From the NCBI GenBank assembly GCA_003019595.1, contig NEXD01000006.1, positions 1 through 43,511 on the forward strand: a stretch of 43,511 nucleotides of DNA, given 5' to 3'. Shown in pieces: positions 1 to 8,174 of the stretch. The stretch's first letter is position 1, and every line of letters starts with the position of its first letter. The position numbers were made by a program, and so were the translations under genes. Origin of the DNA: Candidatus Marsarchaeota G1 archaeon BE_D. GTDB taxonomy: Archaea; Thermoproteota; Thermoprotei_A; Marsarchaeales; Marsarchaeaceae. The notes below the pieces were generated by a model. That model worked only from the letters and a program-made list of their open reading frames with translations. It ran no database searches and had not been told where the DNA came from.

Positions 1-1251
1 TTAGACACTTTTGGAATTGAGTACAAGTTTATGTCTGGAACGCGCGTTTACAAGTCGGGCTTGCTCAACCCCCAAATCCACGCGATACTTGTGAATGCAA
101 AAAAAGTTGGAGAAATCATTCTTGAAGTCACTGGGCAGGAAAAGTACATGCGCGTCCTTCCGTATCTACCAGTTTGCGCAAACTGTGGTAGAATCTACAC
201 CACAGAAGCTGTAAGCTACGACCCAAATACACGCTCCGTGGAATACGTGTGTGTTGGAGGGGAGATTGCTGGCAAGTGGTACGAAGGTTGTGGATTTAAA
301 GGAGAAAGAAAAATCTCTGAAGGAGAAGGAAAGCTTGTTTGGAAAAGCGAGTTTGCCGCACGCTGGGCTGCGCTCAGAATAAACTTTGAAGCATACGGAA
401 AGGAGCTCACCGACTCTGTTGCGACGAACGACAGAATATGCAGGGAAGTTCTACGCGTCGAGCCTCCGGTTCACACGCGCTACGAGCTCTTTCTCAACAA
501 ACAAGGAAAGAAGCTTTCGAAATCAGCCGGTGAGCTCATAACTCACACCGAGTGGCTGAAGTACGGCTCTCCCCAATCTCTTTTGCTTCTCATGTTCAAA
601 AGGTTTGAAGGCGCGCGTGAAGTCGGGCTTGAAGACATCCCGATTTACATGAACGAATACGACGTGTTAGAAGAGATCTACTTCGGTAAAAGAAGGTTGG
701 AAGACAAAAGCGAATTAGTGGACAAAATTTCGCTTTACCGCTACTCCAACCTACTTCGAATTCCCCCAAAGCCAACGCTTCACCCACCTTACAACCTTGT
801 GGTGTACCTTTGTAGAATTGCGCCAAAGGAAAACACCGTGGAATACGTTTTGAACAAGCTAGCCGACTACGGTTATAAACCTTTGGACGACTACGAAAGA
901 AACGACCTTTTAAAAAGGATAAACTACGCGATGAACTGGGCGCGCGACTTTGAAACGATATCCGTGGAAGTGACGCTTGACGAAGAAGAAAGGGCACTAG
1001 TAAAAAGCGTCGCGCAGCTTTTGCTCGAGCAAACCAACGAAGAAGGCTATCAGGCGGTGGTGTACCAAGTGGCAAAGCAAAAAGGCGTTGAACCAAAAAG
1101 GGTTTTCAGAGCGCTTTACAAAGCGCTTTTAGGACAAGAATCCGGCCCGCGCTTTTCGTCTTACGTGAGCGCGATGGGAAAGCAAAACGTTGTTGAACGT
1201 CTAGTAAAAGCCGCAGAGGACTCTAAAACCACCACCTCTTCTTCTTCGTAA
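1..1251 (+). CDS. lysS: Class I lysyl-tRNA synthetase, 3' part (5' end outside window)
   Basis: The reading frame is open from base 1 (LDTFGIEYKF...), so the gene starts upstream and about 416 C-terminal residues are visible. Class I LysRS charges tRNA-Lys with lysine in the cytoplasm and is normally 500-530 residues. Seen here: a CxxC...CxxxC-type metal-binding insertion (CANCGRI, then VCVGG and EGCGFKG), the class I stretch GKLVWKSEFAARWAALR, and a KMSKS-type loop (KKLSKSAG, near base 515). The C-terminal half is the helical anticodon-binding cage. The 3' end overlaps the convergent pyrD by 29 bp. Family assignment is secure; the HIGH motif lies outside the window. Confidence 0.93.
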   Translation, partial: LDTFGIEYKFMSGTRVYKSGLLNPQIHAILVNAKKVGEIILEVTGQEKYMRVLPYLPVCANCGRIYTTEAVSYDPNTRSVEYVCVGGEIAGKWYEGCGFKGERKISEGEGKLVWKSEFAARWAALRINFEAYGKELTDSVATNDRICREVLRVEPPVHTRYELFLNKQGKKLSKSAGELITHTEWLKYGSPQSLLLLMFKRFEGAREVGLEDIPIYMNEYDVLEEIYFGKRRLEDKSELVDKISLYRYSNLLRIPPKPTLHPPYNLVVYLCRIAPKENTVEYVLNKLADYGYKPLDDYERNDLLKRINYAMNWARDFETISVEVTLDEEERALVKSVAQLLLEQTNEEGYQAVVYQVAKQKGVEPKRVFRALYKALLGQESGPRFSSYVSAMGKQNVVERLVKAAEDSKTTTSSSS

Positions 1252-2146
1252 ACTCTTTGAACGAAGAGTAACCCTTTGACTCCAAGTATTCGTGAAGTTC
1301 AAGTGTAAGCTTGTGGAAGAGCGAATAACCCGAGCGCGCAAACGCCGTTCCAACCTGCACCGCATTCGCGCCCGCGAGAAAGAAGTCGAGCGCGTCTTTG
1401 AGCGTGTACACCCCGCCCACCCCGAATATCGGAGTTTCAGGAAAGTTTTTGCGTAGTTCGTAAACGCAGTAAACCGAAACTGGGTGAAGCGCTCTTCCCG
1501 AAACCCCGCCGTACATGTTGCTCAAAACTGGCGCTTCAAGCTCGCAGTCGAAAACCATTCCGCGTAGTGTGTTGGTCGCCGTAAACCCATCCGCACCTCC
1601 TTTGAGCGCAGCCCTTGCGATTTCGGTGATAGAAGAAGCGTCGGGCGGAAGCTTTACAAAAAGCGTGACGTGTTTTGCGACGTTTTTTACCGCGCGCGTC
1701 ACATCTTCCACAAGCTGTGGGTTAGAGGCTATCTCGCTTCCCGTTCCCTTTACGTGTGGACAAGAGAGATTCAGCTCAAGCGCTTTTACCCCGTTTTGCG
1801 CAATCTCGCTACATACCTTTTCATACTCTTCGACCGAAAAGCCACCCACGCTTACGACAACTCTTTGCACGTGTTTCACCTTTTTGATCTCGCTCAAAAA
1901 ATGAGAGACACCCTTTGACGGAAGCCCCACCGCGTTAATCGAATAGTGCTCGCACTCGTAGTAAACCGGTGGAGGGTAACCAACCCTTTCGCTCAAAAAA
2001 ACGCTCTTTGTGACGAGTGCGGGCACTCCGTTTTCAAGCGCTGTGTTTATCACCGAGTGCTCGTTTGCTACCAAACCAGAGGCGATTGCAAAAGGAGCGC
2101 TCAAAAAAAGCCTTCCCATTTCTTGGCTTAAATCCACCTTACTCAA
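1223..2146 (-). CDS. pyrD: Dihydroorotate dehydrogenase, class 1B catalytic subunit
   Basis: Oxidises dihydroorotate to orotate on FMN in de novo UMP synthesis; class 1B enzymes pass electrons to PyrK. The frame is open further upstream, but TTG at 2146 is preferred. It follows the pyrK stop by one base, has GAGGGAG just upstream, and gives 307 residues, the usual length. Motifs: NAVGLPSKG (71-79), ELNLSCPH (124-131, with the likely catalytic-loop Cys129), NTLRGM (192-197), GGVSGRALHP (213-222), and the FMN phosphate region GVGGV...VQVGTA (242-267). It is the last gene of the pyr operon and overlaps lysS tail to tail. Confidence 0.95.
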   Translation of the reverse strand: MSKVDLSQEMGRLFLSAPFAIASGLVANEHSVINTALENGVPALVTKSVFLSERVGYPPPVYYECEHYSINAVGLPSKGVSHFLSEIKKVKHVQRVVVSVGGFSVEEYEKVCSEIAQNGVKALELNLSCPHVKGTGSEIASNPQLVEDVTRAVKNVAKHVTLFVKLPPDASSITEIARAALKGGADGFTATNTLRGMVFDCELEAPVLSNMYGGVSGRALHPVSVYCVYELRKNFPETPIFGVGGVYTLKDALDFFLAGANAVQVGTAFARSGYSLFHKLTLELHEYLESKGYSSFKEFTKKKRWWF

Positions 2147-2147
2147 C

Positions 2148-2900
2148 TTATTCTCCCTCTGGTACTTCACGAAAAACGGGCCCATCGGTGCACAGTAGCT
2201 TACCCGTTTTTTCAAAGACGCAAAGCGTGCACGCGCCCACCGCACACCTCACATCTCTTACAAAAGAACCTTCGTATGTCACCCCAAACTGTCTTGCGAT
2301 TCTAAAACACTCTAAAAGCATTTGCTCAGGACCACAGGCGTAAAGCGCGTCAAACTTTTCCCTTTCAAGAATTGAGCGCGCAAGCTGTGTCACAAATCCC
2401 TTAAAACCGCGTGTTCCGTCGTCTGTGGACACAAAAACCCTTGCACCGCTTTCAAGCGGTTCGTCCAAAAGAAAAAGCTCATTTACGCTTTTTGCGCCAA
2501 GCAAGTACACACACTCGGTTTCGGGTAAGAGCGAAACCTGCCTTAAAAAGTTGAGAAGGGGCGGAGCGCCGCTACCGCCTGCGACAAGCAGATACTTTGT
2601 GTTCGCTTTTTTCGTGAACCCCTTTCCGTAAGGTCCCCTTACACCAACTCGCACACCCCTTTTCAGCCTAACCATCTCTGAGCTCACACCTCCGAAATCT
2701 TCCACGATGAACTTGAGCGTGTTCTTCGTTTGAAAGTAAACGCTAAGCGGAACCTCTCCCACCGAAGGCAAGTAAACCATAACGAACTGTCCAGCATCCG
2801 CAGGCGCCAAAGCGTTTTTCAGGAGTTCAAGCTCAAGGAGTGTAATAGTGGGCGTGAGCCTTGTGTTGTCCTTTACGTGGTAGTAAGAGTACCAGCTCAC
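2148..2900 (-). CDS. pyrK: Dihydroorotate dehydrogenase electron-transfer subunit (FAD, 2Fe-2S)
   Basis: Partner of the class 1B PyrD: it carries FAD and a [2Fe-2S] cluster and hands electrons to NAD+. 250 residues, ferredoxin-reductase fold. N-terminal FAD domain (about 1-98, with VRGPYGKGF), NAD-binding domain starting at VAGGSGAPP (107-115), and YACGPEQM (187-194). The C-terminal cluster ligands are Cys219, Cys224, Cys227 and Cys237, followed by TDGPVF as in bacterial PyrK. The start is GTG at 2900, overlapping the pyrI stop (GTGA). One base separates its stop from the pyrD start, as expected for a heteromeric complex. Confidence 0.93.
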   Translation of the reverse strand: MSWYSYYHVKDNTRLTPTITLLELELLKNALAPADAGQFVMVYLPSVGEVPLSVYFQTKNTLKFIVEDFGGVSSEMVRLKRGVRVGVRGPYGKGFTKKANTKYLLVAGGSGAPPLLNFLRQVSLLPETECVYLLGAKSVNELFLLDEPLESGARVFVSTDDGTRGFKGFVTQLARSILEREKFDALYACGPEQMLLECFRIARQFGVTYEGSFVRDVRCAVGACTLCVFEKTGKLLCTDGPVFREVPEGE

Positions 2901-3379
2901 AGCGAAACACCGATCAGTTGCTCCGAAATCTCGTTTTCGTCAATATCCCTTCCGCAGTATCTACAGCTGTAAACGAGAGGCTTGTGTGATCTCCTGTAAA
3001 ACGTGGTCACAAGAGGCTCTCTTTCTTTGTTTGTGATGCAACTTGAAGAAACGCACTTGAGTAGCGCGTAAACAACTTCTGGAGGAACCGCCTTTGTTTT
3101 CTGTACCACCTCATACTCGCGTATTATGTTGATCGTCGCTTGCGGAGCGATGAGCGCAAGCCTTTGCGCGGTTTGCTCCTCGATTTCAAGCCCTTCCACT
3201 TTGACCAGATCTTTTACGCCCATTTTTGAGCTCTTTACGTTCATCACGATCGCAACCCTTACACCACGCTTTTGTGGTTCGCCAAGAAGTCTTAAAACCG
3301 AAAGCGCTCGACCAGCGGGTATATGGTCCACAACGGTTCCGTTGGCTATCCTCTGAACGAGCATCGTGTCTTCGTTCAT
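2897..3379 (-). CDS. pyrI: Aspartate carbamoyltransferase regulatory chain
   Basis: Zinc-containing regulatory subunit that binds nucleotide effectors and holds PyrB trimers together. 160 residues, standard length. The N-terminal allosteric domain covers about 1-100. The C-terminal zinc domain has all four ligands: Cys109, Cys114, Cys139 and Cys142 (CVSSSC and CRYC). The ATG at 3379 overlaps the pyrB stop (ATGA), so the two subunits are probably translationally coupled. This implies end-product control of ATCase by CTP/ATP, the known role of the family. Confidence 0.95.
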   Translation of the reverse strand: MNEDTMLVQRIANGTVVDHIPAGRALSVLRLLGEPQKRGVRVAIVMNVKSSKMGVKDLVKVEGLEIEEQTAQRLALIAPQATINIIREYEVVQKTKAVPPEVVYALLKCVSSSCITNKEREPLVTTFYRRSHKPLVYSCRYCGRDIDENEISEQLIGVSL

Positions 3380-4305
3380 TGCGAATCACCCAGAATCAGG
3401 TTGAGTAGCGCCATCCTTAACGGGACGCCCCAGTGCGCTTGCTTAATGTAAGCCGCGTTGGGCGTTCGGTCCACTTCGTAAGGTAGCTCTTCGAGACGCG
3501 GAAGTGGATGTAGCACTATCGCGTGGCTTTTTTCGAGCAGGCTTTTTGTGATCACATAGCTTCCTTTTAGCCTTTTGTATTCGTCTGGGTCTGCGAACCT
3601 CTCTTTTTGAATTCTTGTGAGGTAGATCACGTCAACCTGCGATATCACCTCTTCTATGCTTGAGTGAACCTCCATAGGAAGTGAAACCTCCTTTAGACGC
3701 TGATACACTTCCTTTCTCAAAGCCAGCGCTTCTGGAGACACGAGGTGAACCATTTTCGGCTTAAACTTCGTGAGTGCGTAAAGCAGGGAAGACGCGGTTC
3801 TACTGTATTTCAAGTCTCCCACAACCGCGTAAACAAGCCCGTCTATTTGGCCTAGCGTTCTACTTACGGTGTAAAGGTCGAGCATAGCCTGAGTCGGGTG
3901 GTGCTGTGAGCCGTCTCCACCGTTTATCACGGGCTTTTCGCAAAGCTCTGCCGCAAAAAGCGCCGCGCCTTCTGAAGGATGGCGCAGCACGATTAAGTCG
4001 GCGTAACCTTCTAGCATTGAGATCGTGTCAGCGAAGCTTTCGCCCTTTAACAAAGAAGAAACGTCAGGACTTAAGTCGATCACCTTTGCGCCAAGTCTGA
4101 GTGCGGCAACCGAAAAGCTCAGCCTTGTTCTCGTGCTAGGCTCAAAGAACGCGGTGGCAACGATTTTTTCGCTCAGCGTGTTCGGAGCTTTTTCTTGTGT
4201 TACGAACTTGTCCGTCTCTTCGAAAAGAAGCTCAAGCTCTTCTCTTGAAAAGTCTAAGATGCTAATCACATCTCTTTTACTCCAAGAGGCTCTGTTTTTA
4301 GCCAT
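3376..4305 (-). CDS. pyrB: Aspartate carbamoyltransferase catalytic chain
   Basis: Condenses carbamoyl phosphate with aspartate, the committed step of pyrimidine synthesis. 309 residues. Carbamoyl-phosphate loop STRTR (57-61), KGES (87-90, where most enzymes have KGET), RHP (108-110), GGDGSQHHPTQ (129-139) and HPLPR near the C-terminus. ATG start at 4305, 40 bp inside the end of pyrE. This is the third gene of the overlapping pyr operon. Confidence 0.96.
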   Translation of the reverse strand: MAKNRASWSKRDVISILDFSREELELLFEETDKFVTQEKAPNTLSEKIVATAFFEPSTRTRLSFSVAALRLGAKVIDLSPDVSSLLKGESFADTISMLEGYADLIVLRHPSEGAALFAAELCEKPVINGGDGSQHHPTQAMLDLYTVSRTLGQIDGLVYAVVGDLKYSRTASSLLYALTKFKPKMVHLVSPEALALRKEVYQRLKEVSLPMEVHSSIEEVISQVDVIYLTRIQKERFADPDEYKRLKGSYVITKSLLEKSHAIVLHPLPRLEELPYEVDRTPNAAYIKQAHWGVPLRMALLNLILGDSQ

Positions 4306-4877
4306 GTTAAAGCCTCCTTTGCTTTGAGCTGAACGTCTCTCGGATTTTCTTGTGTGCAGAGCGAGCTCAGAATCTCTTTAAGCGTAAAAAGACGCAAGAG
4401 TTGAACGCGTTTGCTTCTTAGTAGCTCAAGCGCGCCTTGCTCGCGATCCACAATCACGAAGGCGTAGTTCACCACACAGCGAGCGCTTCTTAGCACATCC
4501 ACCGCTTTTGCAAGCGAAGAACCTGTGGTTGCAACGTCGTCCACAACTAGCACGCTTTCACCCCCTTTTAGCGCGCCTTCTACAAGCGAACGCCTTCCGT
4601 GCTCTTTGCTCTCCTCTCTCACATAAACAAGCGGCTTTGAGAGCGCGTAGGAGATCACAGAAGCCCAGGGAAGTCCTCCTGTGGCAACACCCGCCAGCGT
4701 GTCAAAATTCAGTTCGTGTAGCCTTTTTAGGGAAAGCTCGACGAGCTCGCGAAACACATCTGGGTAAGAAGGCAAAACGCGTAGGTCTAAGTAAACTGGG
4801 CTTTTTATTCCAGAGTTGAGCGTAAAGCTTCCGAAGACTATCGCGCCCTGTTGGTACAACCTTTTTGCTATCTCCAA
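4266..4877 (-). CDS. pyrE: Orotate phosphoribosyltransferase
   Basis: Adds phosphoribose from PRPP to orotate to give OMP. The frame is open far upstream through pyrF. TTG at 4877 is chosen because it gives a 203-residue protein of family length and has GGAGG ten bases upstream. The PRPP-binding signature VLVVDDVATTGS lies at 109-120, and YVREESKEHG (85-94) matches the OPRT loop containing K-x-H-G. It overlaps the pyrF stop by 10 bp and pyrB by 40 bp. It uses the PRPP supplied by a gene such as prs, found at 17.8 kb. Confidence 0.93.
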   Translation of the reverse strand: MEIAKRLYQQGAIVFGSFTLNSGIKSPVYLDLRVLPSYPDVFRELVELSLKRLHELNFDTLAGVATGGLPWASVISYALSKPLVYVREESKEHGRRSLVEGALKGGESVLVVDDVATTGSSLAKAVDVLRSARCVVNYAFVIVDREQGALELLRSKRVQLLRLFTLKEILSSLCTQENPRDVQLKAKEALTWLKTEPLGVKEM

Positions 4878-5545
4878 GAGTTTTGCGCCTCCAACTGTGC
4901 CTGCTTTTCGGGGTTTTCGGAATCCGTTATGCTTCTTCCTATGATCAAAAAATCTGCACCAGCTGAAACCGCAAGCTTTGAGTCTCCTCCTTGCGCGCCA
5001 ACGCCGGGCGAAAGAACCACGCACTCTTCTACGCTTTGCTTTGTTTTGCGTATTATGTCCGGAAAGGTTGCGGGAGCGATAAAACACTTGATGCCAGCTC
5101 TCACACACTTTTGTAAAAGCGTGTCGAACAGCGAGTTTAGCGTACTTGCGCCGGAATTGGACATAGCAACCACGCCCACGACGCCCGCACTGTGTTCGTC
5201 CGCTACGCTTTTCACTTCTTTGAGCGAATCCTCACCCACAACCGCGTGCACGATCGTCGCGCTAAAGCCAAGCTTTAAAAGCTTTTGTGTGACCAACCGA
5301 TTTGTGTGTGGAACATCGGCGAGCTTCCAGTCCGCGATAAAGGGTAGCTCTGGGAAACTTTGAATCAGCCTTTTTGTTTCTTGACACAGATTCGCAAAAG
5401 CCGGAAGTCCTAGTTTCACGCCAACGATATAGCGCTCAACGCTTTGCACAAACGAACGAGCTTGCTCTAGGTCAAACTCGCGCGATTTTATTGTGTCAAG
5501 CGCAAGGATCACGCGGCTTTTCTTTTGCTTTGAGATTTCGCTCAA
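4868..5545 (-). CDS. pyrF: Orotidine 5'-phosphate decarboxylase
   Basis: Decarboxylates OMP to UMP. The frame is open upstream to 5683, but the conserved first strand (RVILALD) suggests TTG at 5545, giving 225 residues; no strong SD is visible. Catalytic tetrad region: Asp17 (ALD) and ADWKLAD with Asp72, Lys74 and Asp77, equivalent to the DxKxxD motif. The late phosphate-binding region SPGVGAQGG and IIGRSI is present. It is the first gene of the pyr operon, about 30 bp downstream of the expected transcription start. Start codon choice is moderate; function is secure. Confidence 0.9.
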   Translation of the reverse strand: MSEISKQKKSRVILALDTIKSREFDLEQARSFVQSVERYIVGVKLGLPAFANLCQETKRLIQSFPELPFIADWKLADVPHTNRLVTQKLLKLGFSATIVHAVVGEDSLKEVKSVADEHSAGVVGVVAMSNSGASTLNSLFDTLLQKCVRAGIKCFIAPATFPDIIRKTKQSVEECVVLSPGVGAQGGDSKLAVSAGADFLIIGRSITDSENPEKQAQLEAQNSWR

Positions 5546-5598
5546 TCTTGTTTCAAAAGGACCCAAAAACTGGGACCCTCCATGAAAGCGAATCGTAC

Positions 5599-5609
5599 AA
5601 ATATAAGCG
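5599..5609 (-). promoter_or_regulatory. TATA box of the pyr operon
   Basis: On the minus strand this reads CGCTTATATTT, a good archaeal TATA box. Transcription would begin near 5577, about 30 bases before the pyrF start. Two GGGTCC direct repeats (5559-5564 and 5572-5577 on the complement) lie at the predicted transcript start. They could be an operator, but only their position suggests it. Confidence 0.5.
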
Positions 5610-5676
5610 TTTTGAGTAATCGCTAATACTCTCAAGATGAAAAAAACTCTTGGATTACTAATAATGTTGAAACCTT

Positions 5677-6342
5677 CTACCACGATTTGTCGAGCACTAT
5701 CCTCAAAATTTCTGGTAATCTTTCCAAAAAGTAGTCGGGTTTGTGAACCTCAAGCTCCTGCTTTGTGTGAAACCCGTTGACGTAAGCGGCAACTTTCAGG
5801 CCTGCGGCCTTTGCGCCGATTATATCCTCTGGTGAATCACCAATCGCTATCGTTCTCTCCTTTGGCACACCAAGTCTTTTGACCGCAAGCTCGTGCTGAA
5901 ACGGTTCGGGTTTTGGTCTTGGAACCTGTGACGCGGTGACCACCACGTCCACTATGTCAAGTAGCTTGCAGTTTTGCAAAACAGGAACTACCGAAGACTC
6001 TAGCAGAATCCTCGAAGTGACTATCGCAATCTTCACTTTTTGTCGTTTGAGTTGCTCAAGCACCTCAAGTGCGCGATCCTTTGGCTTGGTGAGCTTGTAA
6101 CCCTCAGAGTTGTAAATTTGCACGTACCTTTGGACGATTCTATCGTGTTCGCTTGAAAACTCTGGCAAAAGCGTCTTAATGATCTTGTCAAACGGATTGA
6201 TTATAAGTTTCCTTAAAGTTTCTCTTTTGATGTGAATTATCCCAAACTCCCTTAACGCTTTTTCCGCAGAGTAAACGAAAGAATCCAGGCTATCCACAAG
6301 TGTGCCATCCATGTCAAAAAGCGTGGCATCGAATCTGCGCAA
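5677..6342 (-). CDS. HAD-superfamily phosphatase (phosphoglycolate-phosphatase-like)
   Basis: 221 residues with all HAD motifs: motif I DMDGT (Asp10 nucleophile, Asp12), motif II TS (109-110), motif III lysine in RPKPEP (Lys144), and motif IV GDSPEDI (Asp169). The cap is the helical C1 type (about 15-85), as in phosphoglycolate or beta-phosphoglucomutase-like phosphatases. The substrate cannot be read from the sequence. Start is TTG at 6342. A 131-bp gap separates it from pyrF, which has its own promoter, so it is probably not part of the pyr operon proper. Confidence 0.85.
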   Translation of the reverse strand: MRRFDATLFDMDGTLVDSLDSFVYSAEKALREFGIIHIKRETLRKLIINPFDKIIKTLLPEFSSEHDRIVQRYVQIYNSEGYKLTKPKDRALEVLEQLKRQKVKIAIVTSRILLESSVVPVLQNCKLLDIVDVVVTASQVPRPKPEPFQHELAVKRLGVPKERTIAIGDSPEDIIGAKAAGLKVAAYVNGFHTKQELEVHKPDYFLERLPEILRIVLDKSW

Positions 6343-6385
6343 GTTCTCTCACGATGAGGGAAATAGATAATCTACCAAAAAGTAA

Positions 6386-6396
6386 CTTAAGTTTAA
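6386..6396 (-). promoter_or_regulatory. Probable TATA box of the HAD phosphatase gene
   Basis: Minus strand TTAAACTTAAG, about 50 bp before the TTG start, predicting a short leader of about 23 bases. It shares the 131-bp divergent intergenic region with the alba promoter. Confidence 0.4.
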
Positions 6397-6433
6397 CCCT
6401 GTGCGAAAAATCACCTCACGGATTTACGACACA

Positions 6434-6442
6434 TTTATTAAA
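6434..6442 (+). promoter_or_regulatory. Probable TATA box of alba
   Basis: TTTATTAAA lies 32-40 bp before the alba start codon, which puts transcription near 6463, at the beginning of the palindrome that overlaps the SD. Confidence 0.45.
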
Positions 6443-6460
6443 GCTTGTCACTACTATTTC

Positions 6461-6473
6461 TTGGTGACACCAA
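6461..6473 (+). promoter_or_regulatory. Perfect palindrome covering the alba ribosome binding site
   Basis: TTGGTGACACCAA is a perfect 6+1+6 inverted repeat ending at the base before the alba ATG. It contains the SD-like GGTGA (6463-6467). It could act as a DNA operator or as an RNA hairpin that hides the ribosome binding site. Confidence 0.55.
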
Positions 6474-6770
6474 ATGTCCCAGCCACAGGCGCAAATACCA
6501 GAAAACACAGTTTTGATCGGTCAAAAACCCGTGATCAATTATGTGACCGCTGCCCTCACTCAGTTTGAGCGAGGCTCAAAGGAGATAGTGCTCAAGGCGC
6601 GAGGAAAGTCGATAAGCAAGGCGGTAGACACAGCGGAAATTCTTCGAAGAAACTTTGTCAAAGACCTAGTGATCAAGCAAGTGAGAATAGGCACTGAAAA
6701 ATTCACCACGCAAGACAATCGCACAAGAAGCGTGTCGTCGATAGAAATCGTGCTCGCGCGTGGGCAGTGA
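6474..6770 (+). CDS. alba: DNA/RNA-binding chromatin protein Alba
   Basis: Small basic protein of 98 residues that coats DNA as dimers in archaeal chromatin and also binds RNA. The family signature IGQKPVINYVTAAL (15-28) includes the lysine in the Lys16/Lys17 region of Sulfolobus Alba, where Sir2/Pat-controlled acetylation occurs. GKSISKAVDTAEI (44-56) and the R-rich hairpin loop (NRTRS) follow. ATG start after the SD GGTGA. Its stop overlaps the GTG of the next gene (GTGA), so the two are co-transcribed. Confidence 0.95.
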   Translation: MSQPQAQIPENTVLIGQKPVINYVTAALTQFERGSKEIVLKARGKSISKAVDTAEILRRNFVKDLVIKQVRIGTEKFTTQDNRTRSVSSIEIVLARGQ

Positions 6771-7513
6771 AGATCTCATTATCTTTTCACTCTTACCACC
6801 CGCTTTCAGAACTCGAAGAGCTAGGCGGGTACGCGCTAAAACTAGGTTTTTCGCGTATTTGGCTTGATGATCCTCCGAGTGAGATTGACACCGTGAGCGT
6901 CGCGCAAACGCTTTTTGAGAGCTTTGGAAAAAGCGTCGCGATAGGCGCGCTGAACGCGCAAAAATGGCTTTCCAAAGCGGATTGGTTAAAGAAGCTGAAC
7001 CGAGAAATGACCATAGCCTTGGCACCTGGTAAAAAAACGCGTAGCTTTAAAGAGCTCTTTGATACGCTAATGAAACTTTACACAACAACAAAGGCGCTGG
7101 GATTTGAGACGCTTTTGGCGTGCCAAGGGCCTAGGCTTTTGGCAAAGAGCGCGCTTTTTGACGGCGTTCTACTCAATTTTTTGAACGTCGACGCGGTGAA
7201 GTGGGCGCAGAGTGTGTCCACAAACAAAAGAGTTCTTTGCACCGCCCCGAGTTTGATTTACGACGAAGCAGGTTACACCGCAAGCGACCGCCAAAAACTG
7301 ATAAACGGAGCTAGACTCGTTAGGAATGAGGCGTCGAGTTTTGTGAAAAACAGGTTTTGTGGAATTGAACACTACGCTGTTTTCTGCGACGTGAAAAGCG
7401 CTTCCAAAATGCTTGAAACGCTACGCATCATGGGAGTCGAAGAGGTTGTGCTAGCGTACCCTCAGTCGCGTAGCAAAAAGCTCATACGGGCGGCTTCCAG
7501 GCTTCTACGCTAG
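6767..7513 (+). CDS. Divergent luciferase-like (F420/flavin-type) TIM-barrel protein
   Basis: 248 residues, coupled to alba by a GTGA overlap. The pattern is that of the luciferase-like/Mer barrel: strand 1 (ISLSFHSY), GGYALKLGFSRIWLDDPP (20-37), where the family has an A..LGFD.vW..DH segment, then VAIGALNA, and FDGVLLNFLNVDAVKWA (about 131-147). It is shorter than usual (300-350 residues), and no F420-binding residues can be confirmed. Function unknown. Constant linkage to alba in relatives would be informative. The fold call is moderate and rests on motif spacing only. Confidence 0.5.
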   Translation: MKISLSFHSYHPLSELEELGGYALKLGFSRIWLDDPPSEIDTVSVAQTLFESFGKSVAIGALNAQKWLSKADWLKKLNREMTIALAPGKKTRSFKELFDTLMKLYTTTKALGFETLLACQGPRLLAKSALFDGVLLNFLNVDAVKWAQSVSTNKRVLCTAPSLIYDEAGYTASDRQKLINGARLVRNEASSFVKNRFCGIEHYAVFCDVKSASKMLETLRIMGVEEVVLAYPQSRSKKLIRAASRLLR

Positions 7514-7550
7514 TAGCAAGTGTTATATTTCACAAAATGGTGTGTGACTT

Positions 7551-8174
7551 GTGCTACGCTTTATAAAAACCGGCGTGTCAAAGGGTCCAGCCGCCACTTT
7601 TAACGAATTCGACGCTATAGAGTGCATACTGCTAGTTGGAAAAAGCGGTGAAATCGGAAGAAACAGGCTGAGCAAGTCGCTAGGTCTTGGAGGAGGAGCG
7701 ATTAGGACGCTCATCCTAAGGCTAAAGAAAGCGGGGTTTGTGAGAACCACGAGAACTGGTTGCGTTCTCACAAAAAAGGGCAAGCGTGTTTTTGAGACGC
7801 TCAGCTCAAAGCTCGTTTTTTACGCAAGTGTGAACTGCTGGGACGAAAGGCTTTCCGCATCGTGCTACGCGCTTTGCTTAAGAGGCGTGGATTTGGAGCG
7901 CGTGAAGGTCGTGGAGCTTAGGGACAAAGCGGTAAGGGCGGGCGCGCGTGGCGCGCTAATACTCGAATACAGAGCTGGCGAGCTTTTTTACGCAAAAGAG
8001 AGCGTGTCCTGCGAGGCAACACAGCCTTCAACTTTGTGGGGGTATTTAAAAAGTGTCGCAAAGCTGAGTGAGCGTGACATCGTGGTGGTTTCTTTTGCCG
8101 AAAGCGAAAGACTCGCAAGGGACGGCGCTTTTGCGGTCGCGCTTGCGCTTATCCAATTGGATGGAGCATCGTGA
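7551..8174 (+). CDS. Winged-helix DNA-binding protein (DUF4443-like)
   Basis: 207 residues. The N-terminal part (about 17-87) is a winged helix: FNEFDAIECILLVG, RNRLSKSLGLGGGAIRTLILRLKKAGFV (recognition helix), then a wing ending LTKKGKRVFETL. The C-terminal part (about 90-207) is a mixed alpha/beta domain with RDKAVRAGARGALILEY, resembling the domain that follows the HTH in archaeal DUF4443 proteins and probably a ligand sensor. GTG start at 7551. Overlaps the convergent nuclease gene by 26 bp. Probably a regulator; targets unknown. Confidence 0.65.
   Translation: MLRFIKTGVSKGPAATFNEFDAIECILLVGKSGEIGRNRLSKSLGLGGGAIRTLILRLKKAGFVRTTRTGCVLTKKGKRVFETLSSKLVFYASVNCWDERLSASCYALCLRGVDLERVKVVELRDKAVRAGARGALILEYRAGELFYAKESVSCEATQPSTLWGYLKSVAKLSERDIVVVSFAESERLARDGAFAVALALIQLDGAS

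Noticed and set aside
596-1096. A 166-codon antisense frame in lysS.
   Set aside because: It is a shadow of the lysS coding frame with no recognisable protein features.
4878-5108. N-terminal extension of pyrE.
   Set aside because: It lies inside pyrF in another frame and exceeds the family length; TTG 4877 has a GGAGG site.
5546-5683. N-terminal extension of pyrF upstream of 5545.
   Set aside because: It crosses the TATA box of the operon and lacks family similarity.
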